The translations under genes were made by a program, and so were the position numbers. A stretch of 64,000 bases of DNA from assembly GCF_014773545.1 (NCBI RefSeq), contig NZ_SDDV01000004.1, positions 1 through 64,000 of the forward strand, in the 5' to 3' direction. The stretch is from Hydrogenophaga sp. (GTDB taxonomy: Bacteria; Pseudomonadota; Gammaproteobacteria; Burkholderiales; Burkholderiaceae_C). Below, in pieces: positions 57,153-64,000 of this stretch; position 1 is the first letter of the stretch, and every line of letters begins with the position of its first letter. The notes below the pieces were generated by a model. It ran no database searches, was not told the origin of the DNA, and worked only from the letters and a program-made list of their open reading frames with translations.

Positions 57153-58676
57153 ATGAAAATCGACAACCCATCCCAGACGCTGGTCAGTGGCGGGGCCGCC
57201 GAGGCCGGCGCGCTCGAGGTTCTGACACCGATCACCGTCGCCTACGGAGACGGCATCGGCCCGGAGATCATGGAGGCCACGCTGAAGGTGCTGCAGGCCG
57301 CCGGTGCGCGCATCGCACCCGAAATGATCGAGATCGGTGAAAAACTCTACCGCAGCGGCCACAGCAGCGGCATCGCCCCTGAGGCCTGGGACAGCCTGCG
57401 CCGCACCAAAGTGTTTCTCAAGAGCCCCATCACCACCCCCAGCGGCGGCGGCTACAAGAGCCTGAACGTGACCATTCGCAAGACCCTGGGCCTGTACGCC
57501 AACGTGCGGCCCTGCGTCAGCTACAGCCCCTTTGTGGCCACCAAGCACCCCAAGTTGAACTTGGTGATCGTGCGCGAAAACGAGGAAGACCTGTACGCCG
57601 GCATCGAGCACCGCCAGACCGACGAGGTGTTCCAGTGTCTCAAGCTCATCACCCGCCCGGGCTGCGAAAAAATCGTTCGCTACGCCTTCGAGTACGCACG
57701 CGCCAACGGCAGGCACAAGGTCACTTGCATGAGCAAGGACAACATCATGAAGATGACCGACGGCCTGTTCCACCAGGTGTTCGACGAAATTCGCGTTGAA
57801 TACCCGCAGATCGCCAGTGATCACATGATCATAGACATCGGCGCGGCACGACTGGCGACGCGCCCGGAGCTGTTTGACGTCATCGTCACGCCCAACCTGT
57901 ACGGCGACATCATCAGCGACGTTGCCGCCGAGATGACCGGCAGCGTCGGGCTGGCTGGCAGCGCCAACATCGGCGAACACGTCGCCATGTTCGAGGCCAT
58001 TCACGGCAGCGCGCCCGACATCGCGGGCAAGGGCATTGCCAACCCCAGCGGACTGCTGCTGGGCGCGGTGATGATGCTGGTGCACATTCGCCAGGCCGAC
58101 GTGGCGGCCAAGGTGCACAACGCCTGGTTGTGTACGCTGGAAGACGGCGTTTTCACCGCCGACCTGCAAGGTCAGGGCAGGGCGCAGATTGGCCGGCCTT
58201 TTGGCAGCATGGATTTTGCCGACGCCATCGTCGAGCGGCTCGGTCGTTTGCCGCAGCAGTTCAAGCCGATCAGTTATCAGAACCCGCCGCTGCCCACTGG
58301 CCCGGTCGCGCCCTTGTACGTGCGCCGGCCCGCAGCCAAGAAAGCCATGGTGGGCGTGGACGTGTTCGTGCACCAGTCCGAGTCGTCAGCCGATGTGCTG
58401 GCCCTGCACCTGCAGGCCAACCAGACGCCGGCCTTGCGCTTGCTGATGATCACCAACCGCGGCGTCAAGGTCTGGCCGGGTGGCTTCCCGGAAACCTTTT
58501 GCACCGACCACTGGCGCTGCCGTTTCATGGCGGCCCAGGCGGACGGCGAAATCACGCAGCGCGACATCGTCGCGCTGCTGGGGCAACTCACCGATGCTGG
58601 TGTGGACGTGATCAAAACCGAAAACCTCTGCACGTTCGACGGCGTGCAGGGCTTCGCCCTCGGTCAGGGTCAGTAA
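57153..58676 (+). CDS. icd: NADP-type isocitrate dehydrogenase of the Rickettsia/Thermus long form
   Basis: 507 residues from ATG 57153 (AAAGG eight bases ahead). The catalytic core follows isopropylmalate/isocitrate dehydrogenase motifs: TVAYGDGIGPEIMEA, SPITTPSGGGYKSLNVTIRKTL, IVRENEEDLYAGIEHRQT, DIIDIGAARLA and the metal/substrate site NLYGDIISD, plus GSAPDIAGKGIANPSG. Past about residue 350 there is a C-terminal domain of about 150 residues ending ENLCTFDGVQGFALGQGQ, which the E. coli enzyme (416 residues) lacks but the Rickettsia and Thermus enzymes have. It oxidises isocitrate to 2-oxoglutarate. A LysR gene is divergent; cofactor choice (NADP rather than NAD) is assumed from the family. 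Confidence 0.9.
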   Translation: MKIDNPSQTLVSGGAAEAGALEVLTPITVAYGDGIGPEIMEATLKVLQAAGARIAPEMIEIGEKLYRSGHSSGIAPEAWDSLRRTKVFLKSPITTPSGGGYKSLNVTIRKTLGLYANVRPCVSYSPFVATKHPKLNLVIVRENEEDLYAGIEHRQTDEVFQCLKLITRPGCEKIVRYAFEYARANGRHKVTCMSKDNIMKMTDGLFHQVFDEIRVEYPQIASDHMIIDIGAARLATRPELFDVIVTPNLYGDIISDVAAEMTGSVGLAGSANIGEHVAMFEAIHGSAPDIAGKGIANPSGLLLGAVMMLVHIRQADVAAKVHNAWLCTLEDGVFTADLQGQGRAQIGRPFGSMDFADAIVERLGRLPQQFKPISYQNPPLPTGPVAPLYVRRPAAKKAMVGVDVFVHQSESSADVLALHLQANQTPALRLLMITNRGVKVWPGGFPETFCTDHWRCRFMAAQADGEITQRDIVALLGQLTDAGVDVIKTENLCTFDGVQGFALGQGQ

Positions 58677-58751
58677 GCGTTTGTCAGTGCGGGAGCGGGG
58701 TTTGCCCGGGCTCTGGGACAATCGGCGTCGGCCGTGTCCCTGGCCCTGAAC

Positions 58752-61031
58752 ATGAACGCCGCCGACCCCAGACCCTGCGCAGCCACACCGGTACGCGCGC
58801 CAGCAGAGCTGGCGGCGCTGGCGCTGGCTGCGTTCGATCATCTGGTGGCGCACGCGCCAGGTTTTCGTGCGCGCACCGGTCAGCGCGACATGGCCGCGCA
58901 GATCGCGCAAACCCTCAGTGGCGCAACCCTGGGCGAGTTGGCCGGCACCGAGGCGGCGGCTGCACCCCGGCGCGGCATTGCGGTGCTGCAAGCCGGCACC
59001 GGTGTGGGCAAGTCGGTGGCGTACGCGGCCAGCGTGATCGCGCTGGCGCTGGCGCAACAAAAGCGCGTGCTGATTTCCACCGCCACCGTGGCGCTGCAAG
59101 AGCAGTTGATCGGCAAAGACCTGCCCGCGTTGGCGGCGTTGCTGTCCGAGCCGTTCTCCTTTGCGCTCGCCAAAGGACGGGGTCGATATGTCTGTCGCCT
59201 CAAGCTCGACCAACTCAGCGACGGCGACGCGGCCAGCGCCGAATTGTTTGATAACGACGCCGACGCCGACGCCGCTGTCGGTGCGGATGCGGCTGTGGCG
59301 GACGGGTTCGGCGCCGAGCGCCGGGCAGAACGTGCGCGCCAATACGCGCAGTGGGCCTTGCAATTGGACGCAGGCGCCTGGGACGGCGACCGCGACCGGC
59401 TCGAAGTGCCGCCGCCGCCCGCGAGCTGGCAGCCGGTGGCCGCCGAGCGCCACAGTTGCAGCGCGCGCCACTGTCCCAGCTACCACGGTTGCAGCTATTA
59501 CAAAGCGCGTGCACGGCTGGCGCAGACACAGGTGATCGTGGTCAACCACGACCTGCTGCTGTCCACCCTGGGGATGTATGCGCTGCCCGACCCGTCGGAC
59601 TGCTACTTGGTGCTCGACGAGGCGCACCATTTGGGCGCGGTGGCGCAAGGGCGCTTCACCCAGGCCATGGACTTGATGCACAGCCAATGGCTCGATCGCT
59701 TGCCACGCGCGATCGACGAGGTGTGTAGCGCCTTGCAGCACACGCCGGCCTTGAACGTGGCCCCACTGGCGCGCGAACTCAAGACCGCACTGGCTGAGCT
59801 GGCGCGGCTGGCGCTGGCGCGCGTCGCTGCGCGGCCCGAGTGGAGCGTCTTGTGCCGTGGCGCAGGGACGGCTGCTACTGACGCCCCGGCGGTGCCGCTG
59901 CTGGAGCGCTTTGAAAGTGGTGCGCTGCCGCCCGAGTGGTTGCCCCCGCTGGAGCTGGTGCACAGCCGCGCCAACGCCCTGCTCAAGCAACTGGAGGCTT
60001 TGGCTGGCCAGATCAAGGCCAAGGCGCGCGACAACCCGGGAGAGGCCGCCCGTTGCGCGCGACTCTACAGCCGCCTGGGCGCTTTTGCGCCGCGCCTGCA
60101 GCACACGTGGGCCACCTCCGAACTATTTTTGCAGCAGCCCCAGGCGCAGCAGCCACCCTTGGCCAAGTGGTTGCAAGCCGGTACCGAGCGCGGGCTCGTC
60201 ACGCTCAGCGCCCACGCCTGCCCGCTGCAGCCCGGCAGCCTGTTGCGCCAGCAGCTCTGGAGCCGGGTGCGCGCAGCGGTGCTGACCTCGGCCTCTTTGG
60301 TGAGCTGCGGCAACTTTGAGCACTTTTTGAGCGAGTCGGGTCTGGACGACGATCCGGACGTGGTCTGCCGTGCGGTGCAAAGCCCGTTCGACCACGCACG
60401 CCAGGGTCGTCTGGTGGTGGTTCAGACCCAGGCCGACCCGAAAGACGTGTCGGCTTACACCGACGAGATGCTGGCGGCGCTGCTGCAAGATCTGGCCGCC
60501 GTGCCACGCGGCGCGCTGGTGCTGTTCACTTCCAGGGCGCAGTTGCGCAGCGCGCAGGAATTGTTGGCGAGCGAGCCGCACGGCGAACTGCGCGCGCGGG
60601 TGCTGGTACAAGGCCAGACGGCGCGCCCGCAGTTGCTGGCGCGGCACGCCGCGCGCGTGGCGCAAGGGCAGGCCTCGATTCTGTTCGGGCTGCAATCGTT
60701 TGGTGAAGGGCTGGACCTGCCGGGCGCGTTGTGCGAATGGCTGTTCATCACCAAGCTGCCGTTCGCATCCCCCAATGACCCGGTCAGTCAGGCGCGCGCC
60801 GACTGGCTGAAAAGCCAGGGCCGCGACCCGTTTGCCGAACTGGTGATACCCGCCACCGGGGTGCGCTTATTGCAGTGGAGCGGCCGCGCTTTGCGCAGCG
60901 AGGCAGATCAGGCGGTGATCGTCTGCTACGATCGTCGGCTCTTGCTGCAGGCCTATGGACGTCGCCTGCTCCAGGGCCTGCCGCCCTACCTCTTGCAGCG
61001 GCGCGTCAACGGCGTGCTGTTTCCGGTTTGA
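58752..61031 (+). CDS. dinG: DinG-like XPD-family DNA helicase
   Basis: 759 residues from ATG 58752 (GTG 58734 is an alternative). 5'-3' helicase of the XPD/DinG group. Walker A LQAGTGVGKSVAY, DEAH box LVLDEAHHLG, motif VI-type segment QWSGRALRSEAD and the iron-sulfur cysteines in RGRYVCRL and CSARHCPSYHGC match DinG. A low-complexity Asp/Ala insert (DNDADADAAVGADAAVADG) lies after the first cysteine. The protein would resolve R-loops or damaged DNA structures. The SOS box of E. coli dinG was not looked for successfully. It ends 22 bases before the pstS-like gene. Confidence 0.87.
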   Translation: MNAADPRPCAATPVRAPAELAALALAAFDHLVAHAPGFRARTGQRDMAAQIAQTLSGATLGELAGTEAAAAPRRGIAVLQAGTGVGKSVAYAASVIALALAQQKRVLISTATVALQEQLIGKDLPALAALLSEPFSFALAKGRGRYVCRLKLDQLSDGDAASAELFDNDADADAAVGADAAVADGFGAERRAERARQYAQWALQLDAGAWDGDRDRLEVPPPPASWQPVAAERHSCSARHCPSYHGCSYYKARARLAQTQVIVVNHDLLLSTLGMYALPDPSDCYLVLDEAHHLGAVAQGRFTQAMDLMHSQWLDRLPRAIDEVCSALQHTPALNVAPLARELKTALAELARLALARVAARPEWSVLCRGAGTAATDAPAVPLLERFESGALPPEWLPPLELVHSRANALLKQLEALAGQIKAKARDNPGEAARCARLYSRLGAFAPRLQHTWATSELFLQQPQAQQPPLAKWLQAGTERGLVTLSAHACPLQPGSLLRQQLWSRVRAAVLTSASLVSCGNFEHFLSESGLDDDPDVVCRAVQSPFDHARQGRLVVVQTQADPKDVSAYTDEMLAALLQDLAAVPRGALVLFTSRAQLRSAQELLASEPHGELRARVLVQGQTARPQLLARHAARVAQGQASILFGLQSFGEGLDLPGALCEWLFITKLPFASPNDPVSQARADWLKSQGRDPFAELVIPATGVRLLQWSGRALRSEADQAVIVCYDRRLLLQAYGRRLLQGLPPYLLQRRVNGVLFPV

Positions 61032-61053
61032 TGGTTTTATTCTTCTTGCCGAA

Positions 61054-62124
61054 ATGAAAACACCGATTCGTCCACTGCGCGGATTTTTGCTGTTGATCGT
61101 TCTTTGGGCTGGCCTTGCCGCTCTGGCCTGGTCGCAGCCGCCCGCTACCCTGGTCGTGCAGGGTGCCGGCGCGACTTTTCCAGAGGATATTTATAGCATC
61201 TGGGCCGAGCGCTATCAGGCCGTCACCGGCACGCAGATCCAATACCAAGCGACTGGATCGGGCGACGGCGAGCGCCAGATCAAGGCGCGCCTGGTGGCAT
61301 TCGGTGGCACCGACACGCCGCTGACGCCCCAAGAGTTGGCCGAACACCGGCTGATCCAGGTGCCGACGGTGGCCGGCGCCGTGGTGCCGGTCTTCAATCT
61401 GCGGGCGCTGGCGGGGCGGCGGCTGCAACTCTCTGGCGAGGTGCTGGGCGAGATGTTCAGCGGCCGGATCGAGCGCTGGAACGACCCCCGAATTGTCGCT
61501 CTCAACCCGGGGGTGGCGCTGCCCAATCTGCCGGTGCGCCGGATCGTGCGCTCAGATACCTCGGGTACCACGCACGCCTTCACGCGCTACCTGGCGCTGG
61601 TCAGCCGCACTTTCGAGACCGAAGTTGGCGCCTCGCGCTTGCCACGCTGGCCCGGTGAGGTGCTCAGCGCGGCCGGCAACAGCGGGGTGGTCAAGCTGCT
61701 GCAAAATACCGAAGGCGGCCTGACCTACGTCGGCTACGACCGCGTGCGCAGCCAACGCCTCTCCAGTATCAGCTTGCAGGACACTGCGGGCCGTCCGGTA
61801 CAAGCCAGCGAAGCCAGTATTCTGACCGCGCTGCGTGCCAGCGACGTGCATCGCACCGGGGACGACAGCGCCAACACCTTGAATATGTCGGCACCCGGGA
61901 GTTGGCCCATCGTCATGGTGACCTTTTTGCTGTTCGACGCCGAGCCGGCACGCGCCAGCGACGTCGAACCCGCCATGCGCTTTTTGGTCTGGTCTTTCCT
62001 GCAGGGCGACCGGCTGGTCAGCGGCACCGGCTTTGCCCCGCTGCCGGTGCTGCTGCAGGCGCGGCTGTTTGCTCGACTGATGCAGGTGCGGCCGCGCGAC
62101 GGTCGGGCGGTTCACTTGCTGTGA
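61054..62124 (+). CDS. PstS-like phosphate-binding protein, stand-alone
   Basis: 356 residues from ATG 61054. Signal peptide GFLLLIVLWAGLAALAWSQ, then a PstS fold: VVQGAGATFPEDIYSIWAERYQ, QATGSGDGERQIKARLVAFGGTDTPL, and RSDTSGTTHAFTRYL, with the Thr/Ser/Asp positions that bind phosphate. The usual partners pstC, pstA and pstB are absent here, and the C-terminal half is longer and less conserved than in true PstS. It may bind phosphate for a remote transporter or act in another extracytoplasmic role. It overlaps nothing and follows dinG by 22 bases. Confidence 0.8.
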   Translation: MKTPIRPLRGFLLLIVLWAGLAALAWSQPPATLVVQGAGATFPEDIYSIWAERYQAVTGTQIQYQATGSGDGERQIKARLVAFGGTDTPLTPQELAEHRLIQVPTVAGAVVPVFNLRALAGRRLQLSGEVLGEMFSGRIERWNDPRIVALNPGVALPNLPVRRIVRSDTSGTTHAFTRYLALVSRTFETEVGASRLPRWPGEVLSAAGNSGVVKLLQNTEGGLTYVGYDRVRSQRLSSISLQDTAGRPVQASEASILTALRASDVHRTGDDSANTLNMSAPGSWPIVMVTFLLFDAEPARASDVEPAMRFLVWSFLQGDRLVSGTGFAPLPVLLQARLFARLMQVRPRDGRAVHLL

Positions 62125-62451
62125 TGTCGCGCCCGGCGCTGTTGCACAAGCCGGAAGGAGGACGAGATGACCCCTACTCCAGAGCCGCCATGCCATGTGC
62201 CATGACAAGCGCGGGCACCGTGGTAGCGCGTCCAAGCTAGGCAGGGGCCAGGGCCGCGCTGTGCGTCCGTGCGGGTGGCGAGCCTGCGGTTCGGCGTGGG
62301 TCCGTCCTTCCTTTGGCAAGCCCGTTGGCCCGTCTGCCAACCCATTTTCCTGCTGCCAAGGGTTTTCATGCTGGGGGGCTGTTCACCGCACCGCGGTGGG
62401 TTAGGATCAGTTTCCTCAACTCTACTGCGGCTTGCTGCCGCCTTGATCGCC
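62125..62451. other. Gap between the pstS-like gene and the membrane protein
   Basis: 327 bases with no convincing gene. GGAAGGAGG (62153-62161) precedes an ATG at 62166 opening a 12-codon ORF (MTPTPEPPCHVP, stop 62202-62204), a strong ribosome-binding site for an oddly short product, possibly a decayed gene start or leader. The frame of the next gene is open from 62269, but family homology starts at 62452. Confidence 0.4.
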
Positions 62452-62922
62452 ATGGTTTATGAATTCTTGAAGCTGGTGCACCTGTTGGCCGTCGTGGTCT
62501 GGGTCGGCGGCATGGTGTTTGGCTACTTTTTCCTGCGTCCGGCAGCGCAGTTTCTGGAGCCGGCGCTGCGCGTGCCCTTGCTGCACGGGGTGATGCAGCG
62601 CTTTTTTGCTGCCGTACTGGTAGCGGCTACGCTGGTGCTGGTCAGCGGCATGTGGATGATTGCCCGATTGGCCAAGGAAACCGTGCAGGCCGGACTGGCC
62701 TTCAATATGCCTTTGGACTGGAAAATCATGGCGGTGCTGGGGTTGTTGATGATAATCATTTTTGGGCACATTCGGTTTTCGCTGTTCAAGCGCCTGGGGC
62801 GCGCAACAGCCGCCAGCGACTGGGCCGCCGGTGGCGTCGCGTTGGCGTCGATTCGCACCTGGACCGGCATCAACCTGGCGATTGGCGTGCTGATCATTGC
62901 CGTTACCTTGCTGATGACTTGA
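62452..62922 (+). CDS. CopD-like integral membrane protein
   Basis: 156 residues from ATG 62452, where the family start MVYEFLKLVHLLAVVVWVGG lies; the frame extends upstream to 62269 without support. Four hydrophobic segments (LLAVVVWVGGMVFGYFFL, FFAAVLVAATLVLVSGMW, IMAVLGLLMIIIFGHIRF, GINLAIGVLIIAVTLL) and His in LVHLLA and FGHIRF resemble the CopD/heme-binding cytochrome b561-like superfamily. A role in copper or heme handling is a guess. A DUF1840 gene follows. Confidence 0.75.
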   Translation: MVYEFLKLVHLLAVVVWVGGMVFGYFFLRPAAQFLEPALRVPLLHGVMQRFFAAVLVAATLVLVSGMWMIARLAKETVQAGLAFNMPLDWKIMAVLGLLMIIIFGHIRFSLFKRLGRATAASDWAAGGVALASIRTWTGINLAIGVLIIAVTLLMT

Positions 62923-63059
62923 GTCTCGAACCGGGTGTCGGGCAAAACCGCCGCGCCGCTGGCGCTGGCGCTTGATCGGGTCGGCTGCGTGGATGTGACG
63001 GACGTGACTTGAGGCAAAATCAGACGCGGTGTGCATGTACAAACACGAAGGAAAATTCG

Positions 63060-63386
63060 ATGTCTCTTTATCGATTCAAATCGCGCGAAACCGGCGACCT
63101 GGTCATGCTCGAGCCGCATGGCAAACGCACGCTGGAGATTTTAGGCAAGCCGCTGACAGGCCCGGGGATCATTTTTCCGGCCAAAATGGCGGCTGCGGTG
63201 CAATTGCTGCGCGACGCGGTGGAGCAGGAAGAGGCAGAGCAGCAGCGGCTGCGCCAAGAGGCCGAAGCGGCTGGTGAGGCGCCGCCGGAATTCGACGTCG
63301 TCAGCCTGCGCATGCGCAGCGCCCCCCTGATCGACATGCTGCAACGCTGCGAAAAGGCTGGGGTCGAGATCATTTGGGGCGTTTGA
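63060..63386 (+). CDS. DUF1840 protein
   Basis: 108 residues from ATG 63060 (GAAGGA just ahead). Small cytoplasmic protein of the DUF1840 family, common in betaproteobacteria: LYRFKSRETGDLVMLEPHG, KPLTGPGIIFP, a Glu/Gln-rich helix (EQEEAEQQRLRQEAEA) and MLQRCEKAGVEIIWGV. Function unknown. It is followed by hairpins before the converging Bug gene. Confidence 0.9.
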   Translation: MSLYRFKSRETGDLVMLEPHGKRTLEILGKPLTGPGIIFPAKMAAAVQLLRDAVEQEEAEQQRLRQEAEAAGEAPPEFDVVSLRMRSAPLIDMLQRCEKAGVEIIWGV

Positions 63387-63403
63387 GCCGGAATGGGCTG
63401 CAC

Positions 63404-63466
63404 GCCCGCTGCGCAGTCTGCTTAGCGGGCTGGCGCAGGCTTGAACAGCCGGCGCGCCAGCCGGCT
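63404..63466. terminator. Two hairpins between converging genes
   Basis: GCCCGCT (63404-63410) pairs with AGCGGGC (63424-63430), and AGCCGGC (63447-63453) pairs with GCCGGCT (63460-63466). They fill the gap between DUF1840 (plus) and the Bug gene (minus). No T run on either strand, so they may be weak bidirectional terminators. Confidence 0.4.
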
Positions 63467-63482
63467 TGCGCCGCGTCAAGGC

Positions 63483-64000
63483 TTAGTCGGCGAACTGACC
63501 CGCCGCTTCAATTACGCTGCGCAGCTTGGTGATTTCGCCTGCCACAAAGGCTTTATGGCCAGCCGGGGTGATGCGCCGGTCGCGCGCCACGACGGCGCCC
63601 AGGGCTTCTTGGCGTTTGATGAATTCGGGGTTACGCAGGGCGGCTTGCAGCGCGTCGTTGAGCCGCTTGGTGACGGCCGTTGGCGTGCCTTTGGGCGCGT
63701 ACAGACCGTGCCAGACGGTCAGGTTAAAGCCTGTGAGCCCCATTTCCTGCAGCGAAGGATAGTGCCGCAACACCGGGTGCGTCGACAGCGGGCTGGCGGT
63801 GGTGACGGCGAAGGCCTTGATCCGCCCGGCTTCGATTTGCGGCATGACGTTGGTGGTCTGGTCGCACATCACGTCGACCTGGCCGCCGATCAGGTCGTTC
63901 ATGGCCGGGCCGGTGCCGCGGTAGGCGATGGTGGTGATCGATTGGTTCAGTCGCATGGCCGACTGCCACATCAGGCCGCACAGGTGCGAGGCCGACCCCA
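63483..64000 (-). CDS. Bug/TctC-family solute-binding protein (N-terminus outside window)
   Basis: C-terminal 172 codons of a minus-strand gene that continues past the window edge; the frame stays open beyond 63971 through SASHLCGLMWQSAM, the expected family context. TTIAYRGTGPAMNDLIGGQVDVMCDQTTN is the ligand-contact region of Bug proteins, and VWHGLYAPKGTPTAVTKRLN and the final ITKLRSVIEAAG are typical. It is distinct from the Bug protein at 14607-15593. Substrate unknown. Confidence 0.9.
   Translation of the reverse strand, partial: GSASHLCGLMWQSAMRLNQSITTIAYRGTGPAMNDLIGGQVDVMCDQTTNVMPQIEAGRIKAFAVTTASPLSTHPVLRHYPSLQEMGLTGFNLTVWHGLYAPKGTPTAVTKRLNDALQAALRNPEFIKRQEALGAVVARDRRITPAGHKAFVAGEITKLRSVIEAAGQFAD

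Noticed and set aside
59241..59330. Asp/Ala repeats inside the DinG-like gene as a possible functional insert
   Set aside because: Short low-complexity stretch typical of GC-rich slippage; all helicase motifs around it are intact.

Overview
The window is GC-rich and its gene order is that of a betaproteobacterium of the order Burkholderiales, most likely Comamonadaceae or a close relative. The signs are the atpIBEFHAGDC order, the tRNA-tuf-tRNA-secE-nusG-rplKAJL-rpoBC block, lptD-surA-rsmA without pdxA between surA and rsmA, two Bug/TctC-type solute-binding proteins, an NtrY-like kinase behind rsmB, and DUF493 and DUF1840 proteins. The species cannot be named from the sequence. Most of the window is chromosomal core.

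Layout: 1-343, tail of an unrecognised gene in a visibly less GC-rich stretch; 609-4458, glutaredoxin, LuxR-type regulator and a PAS-GGDEF-EAL protein; 4800-6788 (minus), lipoate block ybeD-lipB-lipA; 7029-14417, complete F1Fo ATP synthase operon with a promoter and a terminator; 14607-20193 (minus), Bug protein, a three-gene MacAB/LolCDE-like ABC export unit, apaG and a chalcone-isomerase-like protein; 20326-25617, trp operon (candidate leader peptide, trpE, chorismate mutase fused to trpG, trpD, trpC) and ung; 25646-39649, information-processing block with four tRNAs, tuf, secE, nusG, ribosomal proteins and RNA polymerase; 39696-47108, rsmB, DUF4390, NtrY-like kinase, short response regulator and maeB; 47319-48326, barnase-like and barstar-like genes; 48333-52976 (minus), rsmA-surA-lptD; 53012-53401, remnant of an AmgK-type kinase; 53486-57063 (minus), GntP permease, patatin and LysR regulator; 57153-63386, a Rickettsia/Thermus-type isocitrate dehydrogenase, DinG-like helicase, a lone PstS-like protein, a membrane protein and DUF1840; 63483-64000, a second Bug protein cut by the window edge.

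How the parts work together: ATP synthase, isocitrate dehydrogenase and malic enzyme serve central energy metabolism. YbeD, LipB and LipA are translationally coupled or closely spaced for lipoylation. SurA and LptD belong to outer-membrane assembly. The trp operon takes chorismate to indole-3-glycerol phosphate and also carries chorismate mutase, the first step of the competing Phe/Tyr branch. The tuf to rpoBC block couples translation and transcription machinery, with visible RNA structure in the rplA-rplJ and rplL-rpoB gaps.

No CRISPR array, insertion sequence, prophage or clear defence island was seen. The least ordinary items are the CM-TrpG fusion with an internal ribosome-binding site, a Trp-codon-rich leader ORF before trpE, a barnase-like RNase with Gln at the catalytic Glu position next to a barstar, a truncated amgK beside lptD, and an isocitrate dehydrogenase of an unexpected family next to a divergent LysR gene.
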